64,000 nt of DNA from NCBI GenBank assembly GCA_934643455.1, contig CAKUBV010000005.1:62001-126000 (forward strand), given 5' to 3'. Position 1 is the stretch's first letter, and every line of letters begins with the position of its first letter. The notes under the pieces are model-generated. The model was not told the origin of the DNA. It was given only the letters and a program-made list of their open reading frames with translations, and did not search any database. Below, piece by piece: positions 7,311 to 16,035 of the stretch. The position numbers were made by a program, and so were the translations under genes. Source of the stretch: Candidatus Proelusimicrobium excrementi. Its GTDB lineage: Bacteria > Elusimicrobiota > Elusimicrobia > Elusimicrobiales > Elusimicrobiaceae.

Positions 7311-8474
7311 ATGAAATACGATTTTGACGAAATTATACCAAGACGTTCAACCGCATCGGTAAAGTGGGATTTTACTTCCGACGACGACATGATACCCCTT
7401 TGGGTGGCCGATATGGATTTTAAAGCCGCGCCGCCCATTATAAAAGCTTTAAAAGCAAGGGCGGAACACGGCGTTTTTGGTTACGCTTTGCCGCCGGCCG
7501 GATACTATGAAGCCTCCTGCCGATGGTTTAAAAACAGGCACGGGCTGCAAGTTCAGCCGGGTTGGATATTGCCGACTACCGGCGTGGTGGCCGCGCTTTC
7601 CGCGATAATAAAAGCCCTTTGCCGGCCGGAAGATAAAGTTATCATCCAAACGCCGGTATACAACTGCTTTTTCTCCGCAGTTGAAAACAACTCCTGCCAA
7701 ACGCTGGAAAACCCTTTGATTTACGAAAACGGCTCTTACCGTATCGACTTTGAAGATTTGCAAAAAAAAGCCGAAGATCCGCGCGCAAAAGTCATGATTT
7801 TATGTAGTCCTCATAATCCGGCCGGCAGAGTATGGAGCAAAAAGGAACTTGAACATATAGGGGAAATTTGCCTTAAAAACAATATTGCCGTAGTTGCGGA
7901 CGAAATTCACTGCGAACTCATCCGCCCCGGTTTTGTTTATACGCCTTTCGCATCTTTAAATAAAGATTTTTTACTTAATTCAATTACGTGCACGTCCCCA
8001 AGCAAAGCTTTTAATTTGGCCGGGCTGCAGACGGCAAATATTTTCTGCGCGGACAAAGAAATCCGCAATAAAATAGAAAAAGCTTTGCATATCAACGAAA
8101 CGGCTTTAATAGGGCCTTTCGGTATAGACGCGCTTATCGCCGCATACAATAAATGCGCCGACTGGCTGGAAGAGTTAAACTCCTATCTTAACGAAAACTA
8201 TTTAACGTTAAAATCATTCTTTGAAAAGGAAATGCCGGATTTCCCGGTAACTCCGCTTGAAGGAACCTACTTGGTTTGGATAAACTGCCGAAAGCTTAAG
8301 AAAAGTTCCAAAGACATTTCCGATATTCTGCTTCAAAACGGAGTAAGAATAAACCCGGGCCGCATTTACGGAGAAGCGGGCGAAGGCTTTATCAGAATAA
8401 ACATCGCCTGCCCGCGCGCTTTGCTGAAAGAAGGGCTTAACCGAATAAAAAAAGCTTTGGCCGAAACTCTTTGA
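7311..8474 (+). CDS. MalY/PatB-type PLP-dependent C-S beta-lyase / aminotransferase
   Basis: A 387-residue fold-type I PLP enzyme. The start FDEIIPRRSTASVKWDF and IPLWVADMDFKAAPPI is typical of the MalY/PatB cystathionine beta-lyase subgroup rather than of ordinary aspartate aminotransferases. The cofactor lysine lies in SPSKAFNLAGLQ near residue 233, and ADEIHCELI holds the conserved Asp that binds the PLP nitrogen. The C-terminal arginine region is RINPGRIYGEAGEGFIRIN. It should cleave cystathionine or cysteine to pyruvate, ammonia and a thiol, or act as a transaminase. A strong Shine-Dalgarno GGAGGG precedes the ATG. It ends three bases from the convergent next gene. Confidence 0.9.
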   Translation: MKYDFDEIIPRRSTASVKWDFTSDDDMIPLWVADMDFKAAPPIIKALKARAEHGVFGYALPPAGYYEASCRWFKNRHGLQVQPGWILPTTGVVAALSAIIKALCRPEDKVIIQTPVYNCFFSAVENNSCQTLENPLIYENGSYRIDFEDLQKKAEDPRAKVMILCSPHNPAGRVWSKKELEHIGEICLKNNIAVVADEIHCELIRPGFVYTPFASLNKDFLLNSITCTSPSKAFNLAGLQTANIFCADKEIRNKIEKALHINETALIGPFGIDALIAAYNKCADWLEELNSYLNENYLTLKSFFEKEMPDFPVTPLEGTYLVWINCRKLKKSSKDISDILLQNGVRINPGRIYGEAGEGFIRINIACPRALLKEGLNRIKKALAETL

Positions 8475-8477
8475 GCG

Positions 8478-8963
8478 TTACATCAAAAAAGCTCTTTTGA
8501 CAAGCAAATACCCCGCAACAGCCGCGAAAGCCCCGACTAAAAACCAAATCGTATTCGCAAGGGAAAACAGCCATCTGCCGAAAACCACGGCATTGGGTTT
8601 GGAAAGAAAATCGCCCGCGTTTTTGGCGAGGGTTTTAATATCCTCCGGCGACGGCGAACAAAACGGAAAGACTTCCGTTTTTTCCCCGCTGTGCTTAGTC
8701 ATTTCCAAATTATAACAAAGGCTGCCCTGCGGGGCAAAAAGGCTCTTTTGATAAACCGGCTTCGCTTTAAAAGAGCGGATTTCGCTCAAACGGGCTATTT
8801 TATCTTTGCCGAATACCCCGCCTACATAAACGGAATTTTCGGCTCGGTGCAAAGTTATTTTAGAGAAGCACCACCCGCGGTTAAAAGTATAAATCATCAG
8901 CACCGCACCCGCGGCGAGAAGAAGCACTCCGGCTATAATTTTCCCAACTTTTTTATCGGACAT
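8478..8963 (-). CDS. two-helix membrane protein of unknown function
   Basis: Taking the ATG at 8963, this is a 161-residue protein with a hydrophobic segment near residues 8-26, a soluble beta-rich middle part, and a second pair of hydrophobic stretches near 130-155 ending in Lys-Arg. It looks like a small PH-like or DUF3592-like layout but I do not recognise it. I chose the internal ATG because TATAAA lies six bases upstream of it, behind TTGATT at 18-base spacing. An upstream extension in frame is possible but would run through that promoter. Confidence 0.6.
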   Translation of the reverse strand: MSDKKVGKIIAGVLLLAAGAVLMIYTFNRGWCFSKITLHRAENSVYVGGVFGKDKIARLSEIRSFKAKPVYQKSLFAPQGSLCYNLEMTKHSGEKTEVFPFCSPSPEDIKTLAKNAGDFLSKPNAVVFGRWLFSLANTIWFLVGAFAAVAGYLLVKRAFLM

Positions 8964-8969
8964 AATAAT

Positions 8970-8999
8970 TTTATACAAAAATATCTCCCCTCTAATCAA
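8970..8999 (-). promoter_or_regulatory. promoter of the two-helix membrane protein (leaderless layout)
   Basis: On the minus strand TTGATT, 18 bases, TATAAA (8970-8975), then six bases to the ATG at 8963. It is divergent to the promoter of the TPR-SpoIID gene. Confidence 0.5.
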
Positions 9000-9029
9000 T
9001 AAAAAGACGGAAAGCCGCGCGGCCAAAGT

Positions 9030-9038
9030 TGCTATAAT
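9030..9038 (+). promoter_or_regulatory. extended -10 promoter of the TPR-SpoIID gene (leaderless layout)
   Basis: TGCTATAAT with exactly six bases between the hexamer and the ATG at 9045. No Shine-Dalgarno and no clear -35, consistent with an extended -10 promoter and a leaderless message. Confidence 0.55.
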
Positions 9039-9044
9039 TATACT

Positions 9045-11270
9045 ATGAGAATCATTTTAAATATAATAGTTTCAGCGATTTTAGTTTCCGCGCCTCTTTT
9101 TTGCGCCGCTCAAAGCCTTCAAGACTACATGGCCGGGAACACCGCTTTGACGGCCAGAACCGAACCGGAAGAAAAGCCTAAAGCGCAGGAAGCTCCCGCG
9201 GAGCAGGCTCCCTCAAACAATGTAATGGCCGTAACGCATCTGCCGGACGTAAAACTTAATAACGCCGTAATAAGCAAAACCGTTTTAACCTATTTTAACG
9301 GCCCGGAACTTAAAGAAGCGCAAACACTTTATGAAGACGGAGAGCAAAGCAAAGCCTTGGAAGTTTATGAGAAGCTTTCCGCCGATGAAAGTTTTCCCGC
9401 CGAAGCCAGAGTGCAAGCCGCTTTAAACGCTGCAGTTATAAACTTGCAGCGCGCCGAGTATAAAAACGCCCTAAAAAACGCGGATTTGGCTTTAAAACTT
9501 AACCCAAACAATCCTTTCCCTCAGTTGCTTAAAGTTTGGATATATTCGGCTTGGGGCAAAACCAAAGAAGCTAAAAAAGAAGCCGAAAATCTGCTCTTTT
9601 TGACTGCCGATTTTGAATACCTTTCTTCTTCAAAATTGGCTTTGGCGCAGGCTTATTTCAACGCAGGCAAAAAAAACGAAGCCATGGAGATACTTCAAAA
9701 CCTTTACGGGACGGACCCTTATTTAATATCTCATGCGGCTTATCTTATGGGCCGTCTTTCCGCCAAAAACAAACCGGCGGCGCAGGCTCTTTCCGAGCAG
9801 GCGCTCTCCCACGACGGCAACAATTATTCCGCGCAGAAATATCAGGCGGAAATACAGTATAAACTTAAACAGTATATCCCGGCATGGCAAAGCTATGCAA
9901 GCCTGTTCATATTGGATAAAAACGACAAAAAAAGCGCAAAAAGACTTAAAAAACTTTCAAAAAAGCTTAAAGGCGCGCCGGAAAATTACCTGTTTTATAC
10001 CAAACTTTCCGAGATTTATACAAAAAAGCCGGAAACATCAAACTCCGAAGCCGTGCGCGTGGGTCTGTTCTCCGATTACAAAGCCAATTTAACGCCTTTA
10101 CAAAGTTTTAACTTTATGCCCGGAAGCGATTTTACCATTAAGGACGAAGCTTTGGGCGCGGTTATCTCCGGCGAAGCTTACACGCCTAAAAATATTTCTT
10201 TTGACAAAGAACACCAAGGCGTACACATACAAAATAAATGGGGTGCGGCGGATTTTTCCACAAAACGCCCTTTTGTAATATCTTTAAACAAAGAGGGATA
10301 TTCTTTCTTAGTCAAAGACGCAAAAGCGGAAGATATTTTTTCCGCCAATTTGGGCGATAAAGAACTTAAAGGTTCGCTCTTGGTAATACCGACGGAAAAA
10401 GGGATGATTTTGGTAAATTACACTTCCTTAGACGACGTTCTGCCATCGCTTGTAATGTCCTTGACGCGCGGAATAAAAACGCCTGCCGCGCTGGAAGCCG
10501 CCGCCACGGTTCTCAGAACCGCGCTCGTCCGCAGGCTCTCATATTCCAAAGACGCTATTTTTGATATTTCGGATAACGCCCCCCGCTTAAGTTACGGCGG
10601 CGTCAATATGGAATCGCAATTTGTAAGAGAAGCCTCAAAAAACACAAAAGGCAAAGTGCTGGCGCAAGTTTCTGCGGAGCAAACCCAAGCGGAACCGGCC
10701 CAAGCGGAGATATACCGTTCCTGCTCAAGCGCGAGCGAGGACGGCATAAGGAACACCAAAGCTGATATAAGTTATTCATTTTCCCCGGTAAATCTGTTTA
10801 AATTTATGATTTCCAATCCGCCCAAAGATTTATATTCCGCCCCGGAAGACCCGACTTTATGGTCCTCCGTGAAATGGGTTTATTTAATGCCTCTCAAAGA
10901 AATTGAAACCCGTCTTAATTCTTTATATAAAATCGGCGCACTCAAATATTTTGAACCCGCCAAAACAACTCCTTACGGCAGGATTGAAACGATGCGCTTT
11001 GCCGGAAGCAAAAAAACGGTTGAGGTACCTTTTGAAGAGGCCAACTTCATTTTGGCCGCAGGGACGCTCAAATCCCCGTTTTTCACGTTTATACCGTTTA
11101 AGAAAGACGTACTTATTTTTGGCTCCGACACCGGCGCGGGCAAAGGCCTTTGCATAGACGGGGCTTACGGTTTGGCAAAAAAAGGCAAAACGGCCGAAGA
11201 AATTTTGAAATATTATTATCCTGATTTAGAGATTACCGAAAAATGGCAAATAAAAAAATCGCTTTTATAA
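9045..11270 (+). CDS. secreted TPR protein with a degenerate SpoIID/LytB-type domain
   Basis: A 741-residue protein with a signal peptide (about residues 1-22, ending FCAAQ), an Ala/Pro/Glu linker, TPR-like helical repeats over roughly residues 85-310, and a C-terminal SpoIID/LytB-like domain. The latter is recognised from the order of motifs: VNYTSLDDVLPSLV, the LxxAAxVLRTALVRR helix, SYGGVNMESQFVREAS, NTKGKVL and the end DTGAGKGLCIDGAYGLAKKG with YYYPDLEI. Active SpoIID enzymes have a catalytic Glu in the PSEMP-like turn; here the turn reads VMSLTRG, and the glycine-histidine loop near the end lacks its His. So it may bind glycan without cutting it. The next gene overlaps it by 28 bases. 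Confidence 0.78.
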   Translation: MRIILNIIVSAILVSAPLFCAAQSLQDYMAGNTALTARTEPEEKPKAQEAPAEQAPSNNVMAVTHLPDVKLNNAVISKTVLTYFNGPELKEAQTLYEDGEQSKALEVYEKLSADESFPAEARVQAALNAAVINLQRAEYKNALKNADLALKLNPNNPFPQLLKVWIYSAWGKTKEAKKEAENLLFLTADFEYLSSSKLALAQAYFNAGKKNEAMEILQNLYGTDPYLISHAAYLMGRLSAKNKPAAQALSEQALSHDGNNYSAQKYQAEIQYKLKQYIPAWQSYASLFILDKNDKKSAKRLKKLSKKLKGAPENYLFYTKLSEIYTKKPETSNSEAVRVGLFSDYKANLTPLQSFNFMPGSDFTIKDEALGAVISGEAYTPKNISFDKEHQGVHIQNKWGAADFSTKRPFVISLNKEGYSFLVKDAKAEDIFSANLGDKELKGSLLVIPTEKGMILVNYTSLDDVLPSLVMSLTRGIKTPAALEAAATVLRTALVRRLSYSKDAIFDISDNAPRLSYGGVNMESQFVREASKNTKGKVLAQVSAEQTQAEPAQAEIYRSCSSASEDGIRNTKADISYSFSPVNLFKFMISNPPKDLYSAPEDPTLWSSVKWVYLMPLKEIETRLNSLYKIGALKYFEPAKTTPYGRIETMRFAGSKKTVEVPFEEANFILAAGTLKSPFFTFIPFKKDVLIFGSDTGAGKGLCIDGAYGLAKKGKTAEEILKYYYPDLEITEKWQIKKSLL

Positions 11271-12379
11271 TAACCAAATTAGAACTCGGCGGCGCGCAAA
11301 AAAGCGTGCTTTACAGCGTAAAGAACCTTAACAGACCGCCCATAAAAACTTATCTCCTTTGCGGAAAGGGCGGATACCTGGATAAAGAAGCAAAAAAGAA
11401 CGTAAAGGGTTTGTTCTTCATTCCCGATTTGGTAAGGGAAATTTCCCCCCTGAAAGATTTAAAAGCATTTCTGCAAATAAGAAAAAGGCTTAAAAATATA
11501 AAGCCCGATATCGTTCACACCAATTCCTCCAAAGCCGGCATTTTGGGGCGTTTGGCGGCCGCAAGCATAATAAAAGGCCCGAAAATCGTTCATACGGTGC
11601 ACGGATTTTCTTTTTACGAAGGGCAAAAACCGCTTAAAAAACATTTTTACGTTACCGCCGAAAAACTGCTGGCCAAAGTTACGGATAAACTTATTTTCGT
11701 TTCACGCGAAGATATGGATACCGCACTTAAACTTAAAATAACCAAAGCCTTGCAATGCACCCTTATCAGGGCCGGCGTTGAAGTGCGCACAAAGCAAGAC
11801 TTTAAAGATTTTGACAAAGCCGCAAAGCTAAGGAAACTCGGCCTTAAAGAAAACGCAAAAATCATCCTTTGCACAGCCAATTTAAAACCGCAAAAAAATC
11901 CTCTGGACATGATAAAAGCGGCTGAGATAGTCTGTAAAAAAGAGCCTTCCTGCGTTTATCTTTATACCGGTACGGGGCCGCTTAAGCAAGCCGCGCAGAA
12001 GCTTATATCGCGCCGCAAACTGAAAAACAATTTTAAGCTTTTGGGCCACCGCAAAGATATATCCGAACTTTTGGCCGCGGCCGACGTGTTTTCCTTAAGT
12101 TCTTTATGGGAAGGCCTGCCTATGGCTTTAGTCGAAGCTTTGTTTATGTCCGTCCCCGGCGTTTGTTATGACAGCGGCGGAATAAGGGAAGTGCTTAAAA
12201 ACGGCAAAAACGGATTTTTAACGCCGCGCGGCAATTACAAAAAGCTGGCCGAAAATCAACTTAAGGCCCTGAAAAAAAAGGATTTTGCCTTCAGGCCTGA
12301 GGATTTGGAAGATTTTAACATCAAAAACATGATAAAAAAACAACGTGAACTTTATTTAAGTTTCGGAGGTGGGAAATGA
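11243..12379 (+). CDS. GT4-family glycosyltransferase
   Basis: A 378-residue GT-B glycosyltransferase. The N-terminal domain opens with ITKLELGGAQKSVLYSVKNL, the family donor/acceptor loop. The segment HTNSSKAGILGRLAA is the usual second motif. The C-terminal domain holds the nucleotide-sugar site including LSSLWEGLPMALVEAL, the family EX7E pattern, and YDSGGIREVLKNGKNGFL. It probably adds a hexose to a surface glycan. It starts within the last 28 bases of the TPR-SpoIID gene and ends overlapping the acyl-CoA dehydrogenase start by four bases, so the three are one operon, although their functions are not obviously related. Confidence 0.92.
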   Translation: MANKKIAFIITKLELGGAQKSVLYSVKNLNRPPIKTYLLCGKGGYLDKEAKKNVKGLFFIPDLVREISPLKDLKAFLQIRKRLKNIKPDIVHTNSSKAGILGRLAAASIIKGPKIVHTVHGFSFYEGQKPLKKHFYVTAEKLLAKVTDKLIFVSREDMDTALKLKITKALQCTLIRAGVEVRTKQDFKDFDKAAKLRKLGLKENAKIILCTANLKPQKNPLDMIKAAEIVCKKEPSCVYLYTGTGPLKQAAQKLISRRKLKNNFKLLGHRKDISELLAAADVFSLSSLWEGLPMALVEALFMSVPGVCYDSGGIREVLKNGKNGFLTPRGNYKKLAENQLKALKKKDFAFRPEDLEDFNIKNMIKKQRELYLSFGGGK

Positions 12380-13590
12380 ACTATTTTAACAATGACGCCG
12401 AACGCGAAGCCGTGGAACGCGCCAAGAAAATCGCTTTGGAAGTTTTTAAACCCTTAAGAGCCAAATACGATGAAAAAGAAGAATTCTGCCCAGAAGCGGT
12501 ACAGGCTATGATCCAGCAAAAACTTTTCGGGCTTTGGCTGCCTAAAGAATACGGCGGCGAAGGCCTGGGCGTAAATGCTTTGGCTTTGGTTCTGGAAGAA
12601 CTTTCAAAAGTCTGCATGGGTTTGGCTTTGCCTGCGGGCACCAGCGCACTTGGCGGTATGCCGATGTTCTTTTGGGCTACGCCCGAACAGCGCGCAAAAT
12701 GGATTCCCGATTTGGCCTCAGGCAAAAAACTGTGGACTTTCGCCCTTTCCGAAGCGCAGGCCGGCTCCGACGCGACGTCTATTAAAACCACCGCTTTAAA
12801 AGAAGGCGATTACTACGTTTTAAACGGTTCCAAACATTATATTTCCACCGGCGAAGCCGCGGATTTTTACGTCGTGGCCGTATCAACAAATCCGGCAAGG
12901 GGCGCAAGGGGCATATCCCTTTTGGTGGTTGAAAAAGGCACGCCCGGCTTTACATTCGGCAAGAAAGAACGCAAAATGGGCCTTAAAACAAACCCGACCT
13001 ACGATTTGATTTTTCGCGACTGCAAAGTGCCGGCGGCCAACCTTTTGGGCAGCGAAGGCAAAGGCCTCTTGATCGTACAGGAAACTTTTGATTATTCCCG
13101 CCCCGGCATAGCGGCGCAGGCTTTGGGCCTTGCGCAGGGGGCAGTCGCAGAAGCAGTAAAATATCTTAAGATAAGAAAACAATTTGATCAGCCAGTAATA
13201 TCTTTCCAAAGCATCGGGCACGAGCTGGCCGAACTTACGGCCAAAATAGAAGCGGGCAGGGCTCTTGTCTATAAAATAACTTCGTTAATGGATAAAGATT
13301 TTATCGCAGCTTCCCAAAACGCCGTTAAAAACAACACTACGGTCCACGACGAACTTAAAGCCCTTAAAGGCCTGCGCTGGACTAAATACAGCGCCATGGC
13401 AAAGCTTTTCTGTTCCGATACGGCGATGCAAGTCGCCGACAGGTGCATAAACCTTTGCGGAGGCATAGCCTACACGCGGGATTTCCCTTTGGAAAAATAC
13501 GCCCGCGACGCCAAAGTTACGCAAATTTACGAAGGCACAAACCATATCCAAAAGAACGAGATTATGGCTTCCATAATAAAAGAAAGCTGA
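12376..13590 (+). CDS. acyl-CoA dehydrogenase family protein
   Basis: A 404-residue FAD enzyme of the acyl-CoA dehydrogenase fold: an N-terminal helical part, the beta domain with FALSEAQAGSDATSIKT, and the C-terminal helices. The FAD-binding end reads CINLCGGIAYTRDFPLEKYARDAKVTQIYEGTNHIQ; the Glu in IYEGTN is the catalytic base position of short-chain, butyryl-CoA-type members. It oxidises an acyl-CoA to its 2-enoyl form, or runs in the reducing direction when coupled to an electron-transfer flavoprotein. A strong site GGAGGTGG precedes the ATG. No ETF genes are in the window, so its electron partner is unknown. A terminator follows. Confidence 0.94.
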   Translation: MNYFNNDAEREAVERAKKIALEVFKPLRAKYDEKEEFCPEAVQAMIQQKLFGLWLPKEYGGEGLGVNALALVLEELSKVCMGLALPAGTSALGGMPMFFWATPEQRAKWIPDLASGKKLWTFALSEAQAGSDATSIKTTALKEGDYYVLNGSKHYISTGEAADFYVVAVSTNPARGARGISLLVVEKGTPGFTFGKKERKMGLKTNPTYDLIFRDCKVPAANLLGSEGKGLLIVQETFDYSRPGIAAQALGLAQGAVAEAVKYLKIRKQFDQPVISFQSIGHELAELTAKIEAGRALVYKITSLMDKDFIAASQNAVKNNTTVHDELKALKGLRWTKYSAMAKLFCSDTAMQVADRCINLCGGIAYTRDFPLEKYARDAKVTQIYEGTNHIQKNEIMASIIKES

Positions 13591-13611
13591 AGCAAGTTTT
13601 CCCAAAAGCAA

Positions 13612-13640
13612 AACCCCCGGCCTTAAACCGGGGGTTTTTA
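13612..13640 (+). terminator. rho-independent terminator after the acyl-CoA dehydrogenase gene
   Basis: Stem ACCCCCGG / CCGGGGGT with loop CCTTAAA, followed by TTTT. Confidence 0.88.
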
Positions 13641-13657
13641 AACATTTTAAATTTTTA

Positions 13658-13909
13658 CTATTCTCTGTCCCAAACGGCCTCGTAAGCCAAAGCCGTTACG
13701 GTTACAAACATCAGCAAGGAATAGATGCACCACCAAATCGTTTCCGAAAATACGGGCTCCAAAAAAAGAGCTTCATAAACGAAAGAAAACAAAAGCTTGA
13801 CCGTGGCCAGCCATAAAAACAAAGCGCCAAGCCTGAAAACGATATCCAACAGACCGAAAACAACGCCTTTTCTGAAAGAAGCTTTAAAAGAATTTTTTAT
13901 CTTTTCCAT
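13658..13909 (-). CDS. small two-helix membrane protein, unknown
   Basis: An 83-residue protein with a basic N-terminus and two hydrophobic helices (about 17-45 and 56-75), ending in acidic residues. It is not a family I recognise. It stands alone between a convergent terminator and the SMR gene. Confidence 0.6.
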   Translation of the reverse strand: MEKIKNSFKASFRKGVVFGLLDIVFRLGALFLWLATVKLLFSFVYEALFLEPVFSETIWWCIYSLLMFVTVTALAYEAVWDRE

Positions 13910-13949
13910 ATTAAGATTTTATCTATGTATGAGGAATTTGTCAATATTT

Positions 13950-14270
13950 TTAAGCCCCGCCGCTCAGCTTTAAGCCGACAACGCCTATTATTATAAGCAA
14001 AGTGGAAATTATTTTAAGCGCGCTGAAACTTTCGGAGAAAAACACCACCCCTATAATTGAAATCAACGTTATCCCCGCCGCCGACCATATCGCATATGCC
14101 ACGCTGACCTCAATTTTTTTAAGCGAAAGCGAAAGAAGAGCAAAACAGGATACGTAAAAAACAAACATCAGTATTGAAGGGGTAAGCTTTGTAAAACCTT
14201 GCGAAAGCTTCATGCAGGTGGTGCCCGCGACTTCCAAAATTATAGCCGCGGCAAGATATAACCACGCCAT
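13950..14270 (-). CDS. small multidrug resistance (SMR) efflux protein
   Basis: A 106-residue four-helix protein of exactly SMR length. The essential membrane glutamate of helix 1 is present at position 13 in AAAIILEVAGTTCMKLSQG. Helix 3 shows VAYAIWSAAGITLIS, and helix 4 ends with IIGVVGLKLSGG. Members form antiparallel dimers and exchange protons for cationic drugs or guanidinium. The sequence cannot tell EmrE-type from Gdx-type with certainty. AGAGG lies upstream of the start, just after the tRNA-Met terminator. Confidence 0.93.
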   Translation of the reverse strand: MAWLYLAAAIILEVAGTTCMKLSQGFTKLTPSILMFVFYVSCFALLSLSLKKIEVSVAYAIWSAAGITLISIIGVVFFSESFSALKIISTLLIIIGVVGLKLSGGA

Positions 14271-14288
14271 AAAACACCTCTTTAATAA

Positions 14289-14315
14289 AATAGCCCCGCC
14301 TTAAAGCGGGGCTGA
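14289..14315 (-). terminator. terminator between tRNA-Met and the SMR gene
   Basis: On the minus strand AGCCCCGC, loop TTTAA, GGCGGGGCT, then ATTTTATT. It would end the tRNA transcript before the SMR gene. Confidence 0.75.
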
Positions 14316-14319
14316 AATC

Positions 14320-14396
14320 TGGTGTCACCGGGTGGGCTCGAACCACCGACCTGGCGCTTATGAAACGCCCGCTCTAACCAGCTGAGCTACGGTGAC
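14320..14396 (-). tRNA. tRNA-Met (anticodon CAT), elongator type likely
   Basis: A 77-base cloverleaf with encoded CCA. Acceptor GTCACCG pairs with CGGTGAC. The anticodon loop is TTCATAA. The first pair is a normal G-C and the anticodon stem lacks the three consecutive G-C pairs of initiators, so elongator Met is favoured; a lysidine-modified tRNA-Ile is the other possibility for a CAT anticodon. Confidence 0.92.
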
Positions 14397-14405
14397 GACT
14401 CAAAT

Positions 14406-14414
14406 ATTATAACA
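14406..14414 (-). promoter_or_regulatory. extended -10 promoter of tRNA-Met
   Basis: On the minus strand TGTTATAAT lies ten bases before the tRNA 5' end, identical to the box before tRNA-Ser and tRNA-Lys. Confidence 0.65.
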
Positions 14415-14497
14415 AATCACAAAAGACTTGTAAATAACTTTAATAATTTAACAGAGCGTATTTTTAAAATCGCCGAAAACTTTAAACCAAACCACCG

Positions 14498-15370
14498 TTA
14501 TTTAAGCAATTTATAAGCCAAAATAGAGTCGCGGTTGATTTGCTGGGTAAGCTCCCCCAAGGTGGCGAATTTCTTTTCGGCGCGGATTTTGGCGACGAAT
14601 TCCGCCGTCATAACACGCCCGTAAATATCGCGGTTGAAATCAAGGATATGGACCTCGCAGGTAGGCAGTCCGCCCTGCTCAACCGTGGGACGGCAGCCGA
14701 TATTGCAAACGCCCATATATTCTTTACGCCCAAGTTTCGCTTTTACCGCGTAAACTCCGCGCGGCAAGATTTTAAGTTTGTCAAAATCTATATTCGCCGT
14801 AGGGAAACCTATTTTACGGCCCATTTGGCGGCCTTTTACTATCTTCCCGCTTACTTCATACTTCGCCCCCAGCATACCGTTTACGGCCTCGATATCGCCG
14901 GATTTTAAGGCTTTTCTTATCAAAGAGGAAGATATCTTAACCCCGCCGGTTTCAAGGAAATCCGCACAATTAAAAATAACGCCGTTTTCCGCGCAGGCGC
15001 GTTTTAGAAAATCTGCTTTGCCGCCGCGTTCTTTGCCGAAAGCAAAATCCTTTCCGCATAAAATGCCGCCCATATTGTATTTTTTGAGCAGTATATTAAA
15101 AAATTCTTCTTTGGATAAATCGCGGACTTTTTTAAAATCCAAAAATTCTACATGACGTATACCGGCTTTTTTAAGCAAAACGGCCTTTTCCTCAGGGGTG
15201 GAGAGAAGCCCGGCGGAAGGATCCATTACCACCTTCGGCGGAACCTTGAAAACGAGAAGCAGCGGCGTCATTTTATGTTCCGCGGCCAAATCTTTAAGGC
15301 TTTCAAACAAATGTCTGTGCCCCAAGTGCACTCCGTCGAAGCTCCCTATCGCTATAAAGTTTTTACGCAT
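14498..15370 (-). CDS. ribF: bifunctional riboflavin kinase / FAD synthetase
   Basis: A 290-residue protein of normal RibF length. The N-terminal FMN adenylyltransferase part starts with the nucleotidyltransferase motif SFDGVHLGHRHLFESL. GKDFAFGKERGGK and ISSSLIRKALKSGD are further conserved blocks of that domain. The C-terminal riboflavin kinase starts near GRQMGRKIGFPTANI and contains GVYAVKAKLG and the acidic end of the domain. It converts riboflavin to FMN and then FAD. It overlaps truB by 19 bases and is the last gene of the rbfA-nrnA-truB-ribF operon, a common bacterial order. Confidence 0.96.
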   Translation of the reverse strand: MRKNFIAIGSFDGVHLGHRHLFESLKDLAAEHKMTPLLLVFKVPPKVVMDPSAGLLSTPEEKAVLLKKAGIRHVEFLDFKKVRDLSKEEFFNILLKKYNMGGILCGKDFAFGKERGGKADFLKRACAENGVIFNCADFLETGGVKISSSLIRKALKSGDIEAVNGMLGAKYEVSGKIVKGRQMGRKIGFPTANIDFDKLKILPRGVYAVKAKLGRKEYMGVCNIGCRPTVEQGGLPTCEVHILDFNRDIYGRVMTAEFVAKIRAEKKFATLGELTQQINRDSILAYKLLK

Positions 15371-16035
15371 TTTAAAATATCCTCCGCCGTCATCTTTTTT
15401 ACGGCTTCCACGGGGGTGGCGTCCTTAACGTCAAAACCGCCTATGGCGGTGCGCCTTAATTTGCTCAAATGGCCGCAGGTCCCAAGCCTGCGCCCTATCA
15501 TATAAGCCAGAGAGCGGATATAAGTTCCGCTTGAGCAGGAAACGTCAAAACGGATTTTATTTCCGTCTAACGCCACATTGTCCCAGCCGTATATGGTTAC
15601 TTCGGCCTCGCGGCTGATATTTTCCCCCATTCGCGCCATTTTGTACATGGCTTGACCGTTAACTTTTTTTGCGCTGTAAAAAGGTATGGGGTGTTTTATC
15701 GCGCCGGTAAGTTCTTTAAGGGTTTTAGATAAAATTTCTTCCGTAATTTCCGGCACCGGAAGGCTAAATTCGGCTTTACCCTCCGCGTCCCAGGTGTCCG
15801 TTTCCGTGCCGAGGGTAACTTCGGCGGAATACTTTTTGGGCAGGCCCAAATATTCGCTCTGCGATTTAGTGGCTTTGCCGAGCAGCAAAATCAGAAGACC
15901 GCTGGCCATGGGATCAAGCGTGCCGCTGTGGCCCGCTTTTTTTATTTTAAGTACGCCGCGCACATAGGCGATAACGTCGTGGGACGTCCACCCCGGCGCT
16001 TTGTCTATAAGCAGTAATGCGCTTTCTACGCTCAT
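15352..16035 (-). CDS. truB: tRNA pseudouridine-55 synthase
   Basis: A 227-residue TruB enzyme that makes pseudouridine in the T loop of tRNAs. The catalytic aspartate is in HSGTLDPMASGLLI (residue 41), preceded by DKAPGWTSHDVI. IPFYSAKKVNGQAMYKMAR and SSGTYIRSLAYMIG are further family motifs. It is shorter than the E. coli protein because it lacks most of the C-terminal PUA extension, as in many bacteria. Its start overlaps the nrnA stop by four bases. Confidence 0.96.
   Translation of the reverse strand: MSVESALLLIDKAPGWTSHDVIAYVRGVLKIKKAGHSGTLDPMASGLLILLLGKATKSQSEYLGLPKKYSAEVTLGTETDTWDAEGKAEFSLPVPEITEEILSKTLKELTGAIKHPIPFYSAKKVNGQAMYKMARMGENISREAEVTIYGWDNVALDGNKIRFDVSCSSGTYIRSLAYMIGRRLGTCGHLSKLRRTAIGGFDVKDATPVEAVKKMTAEDILKCVKTL

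Noticed and set aside
14320..14396. Initiator tRNA-fMet
   Set aside because: The anticodon stem lacks the three G-C pairs and the first acceptor pair is a normal Watson-Crick pair.
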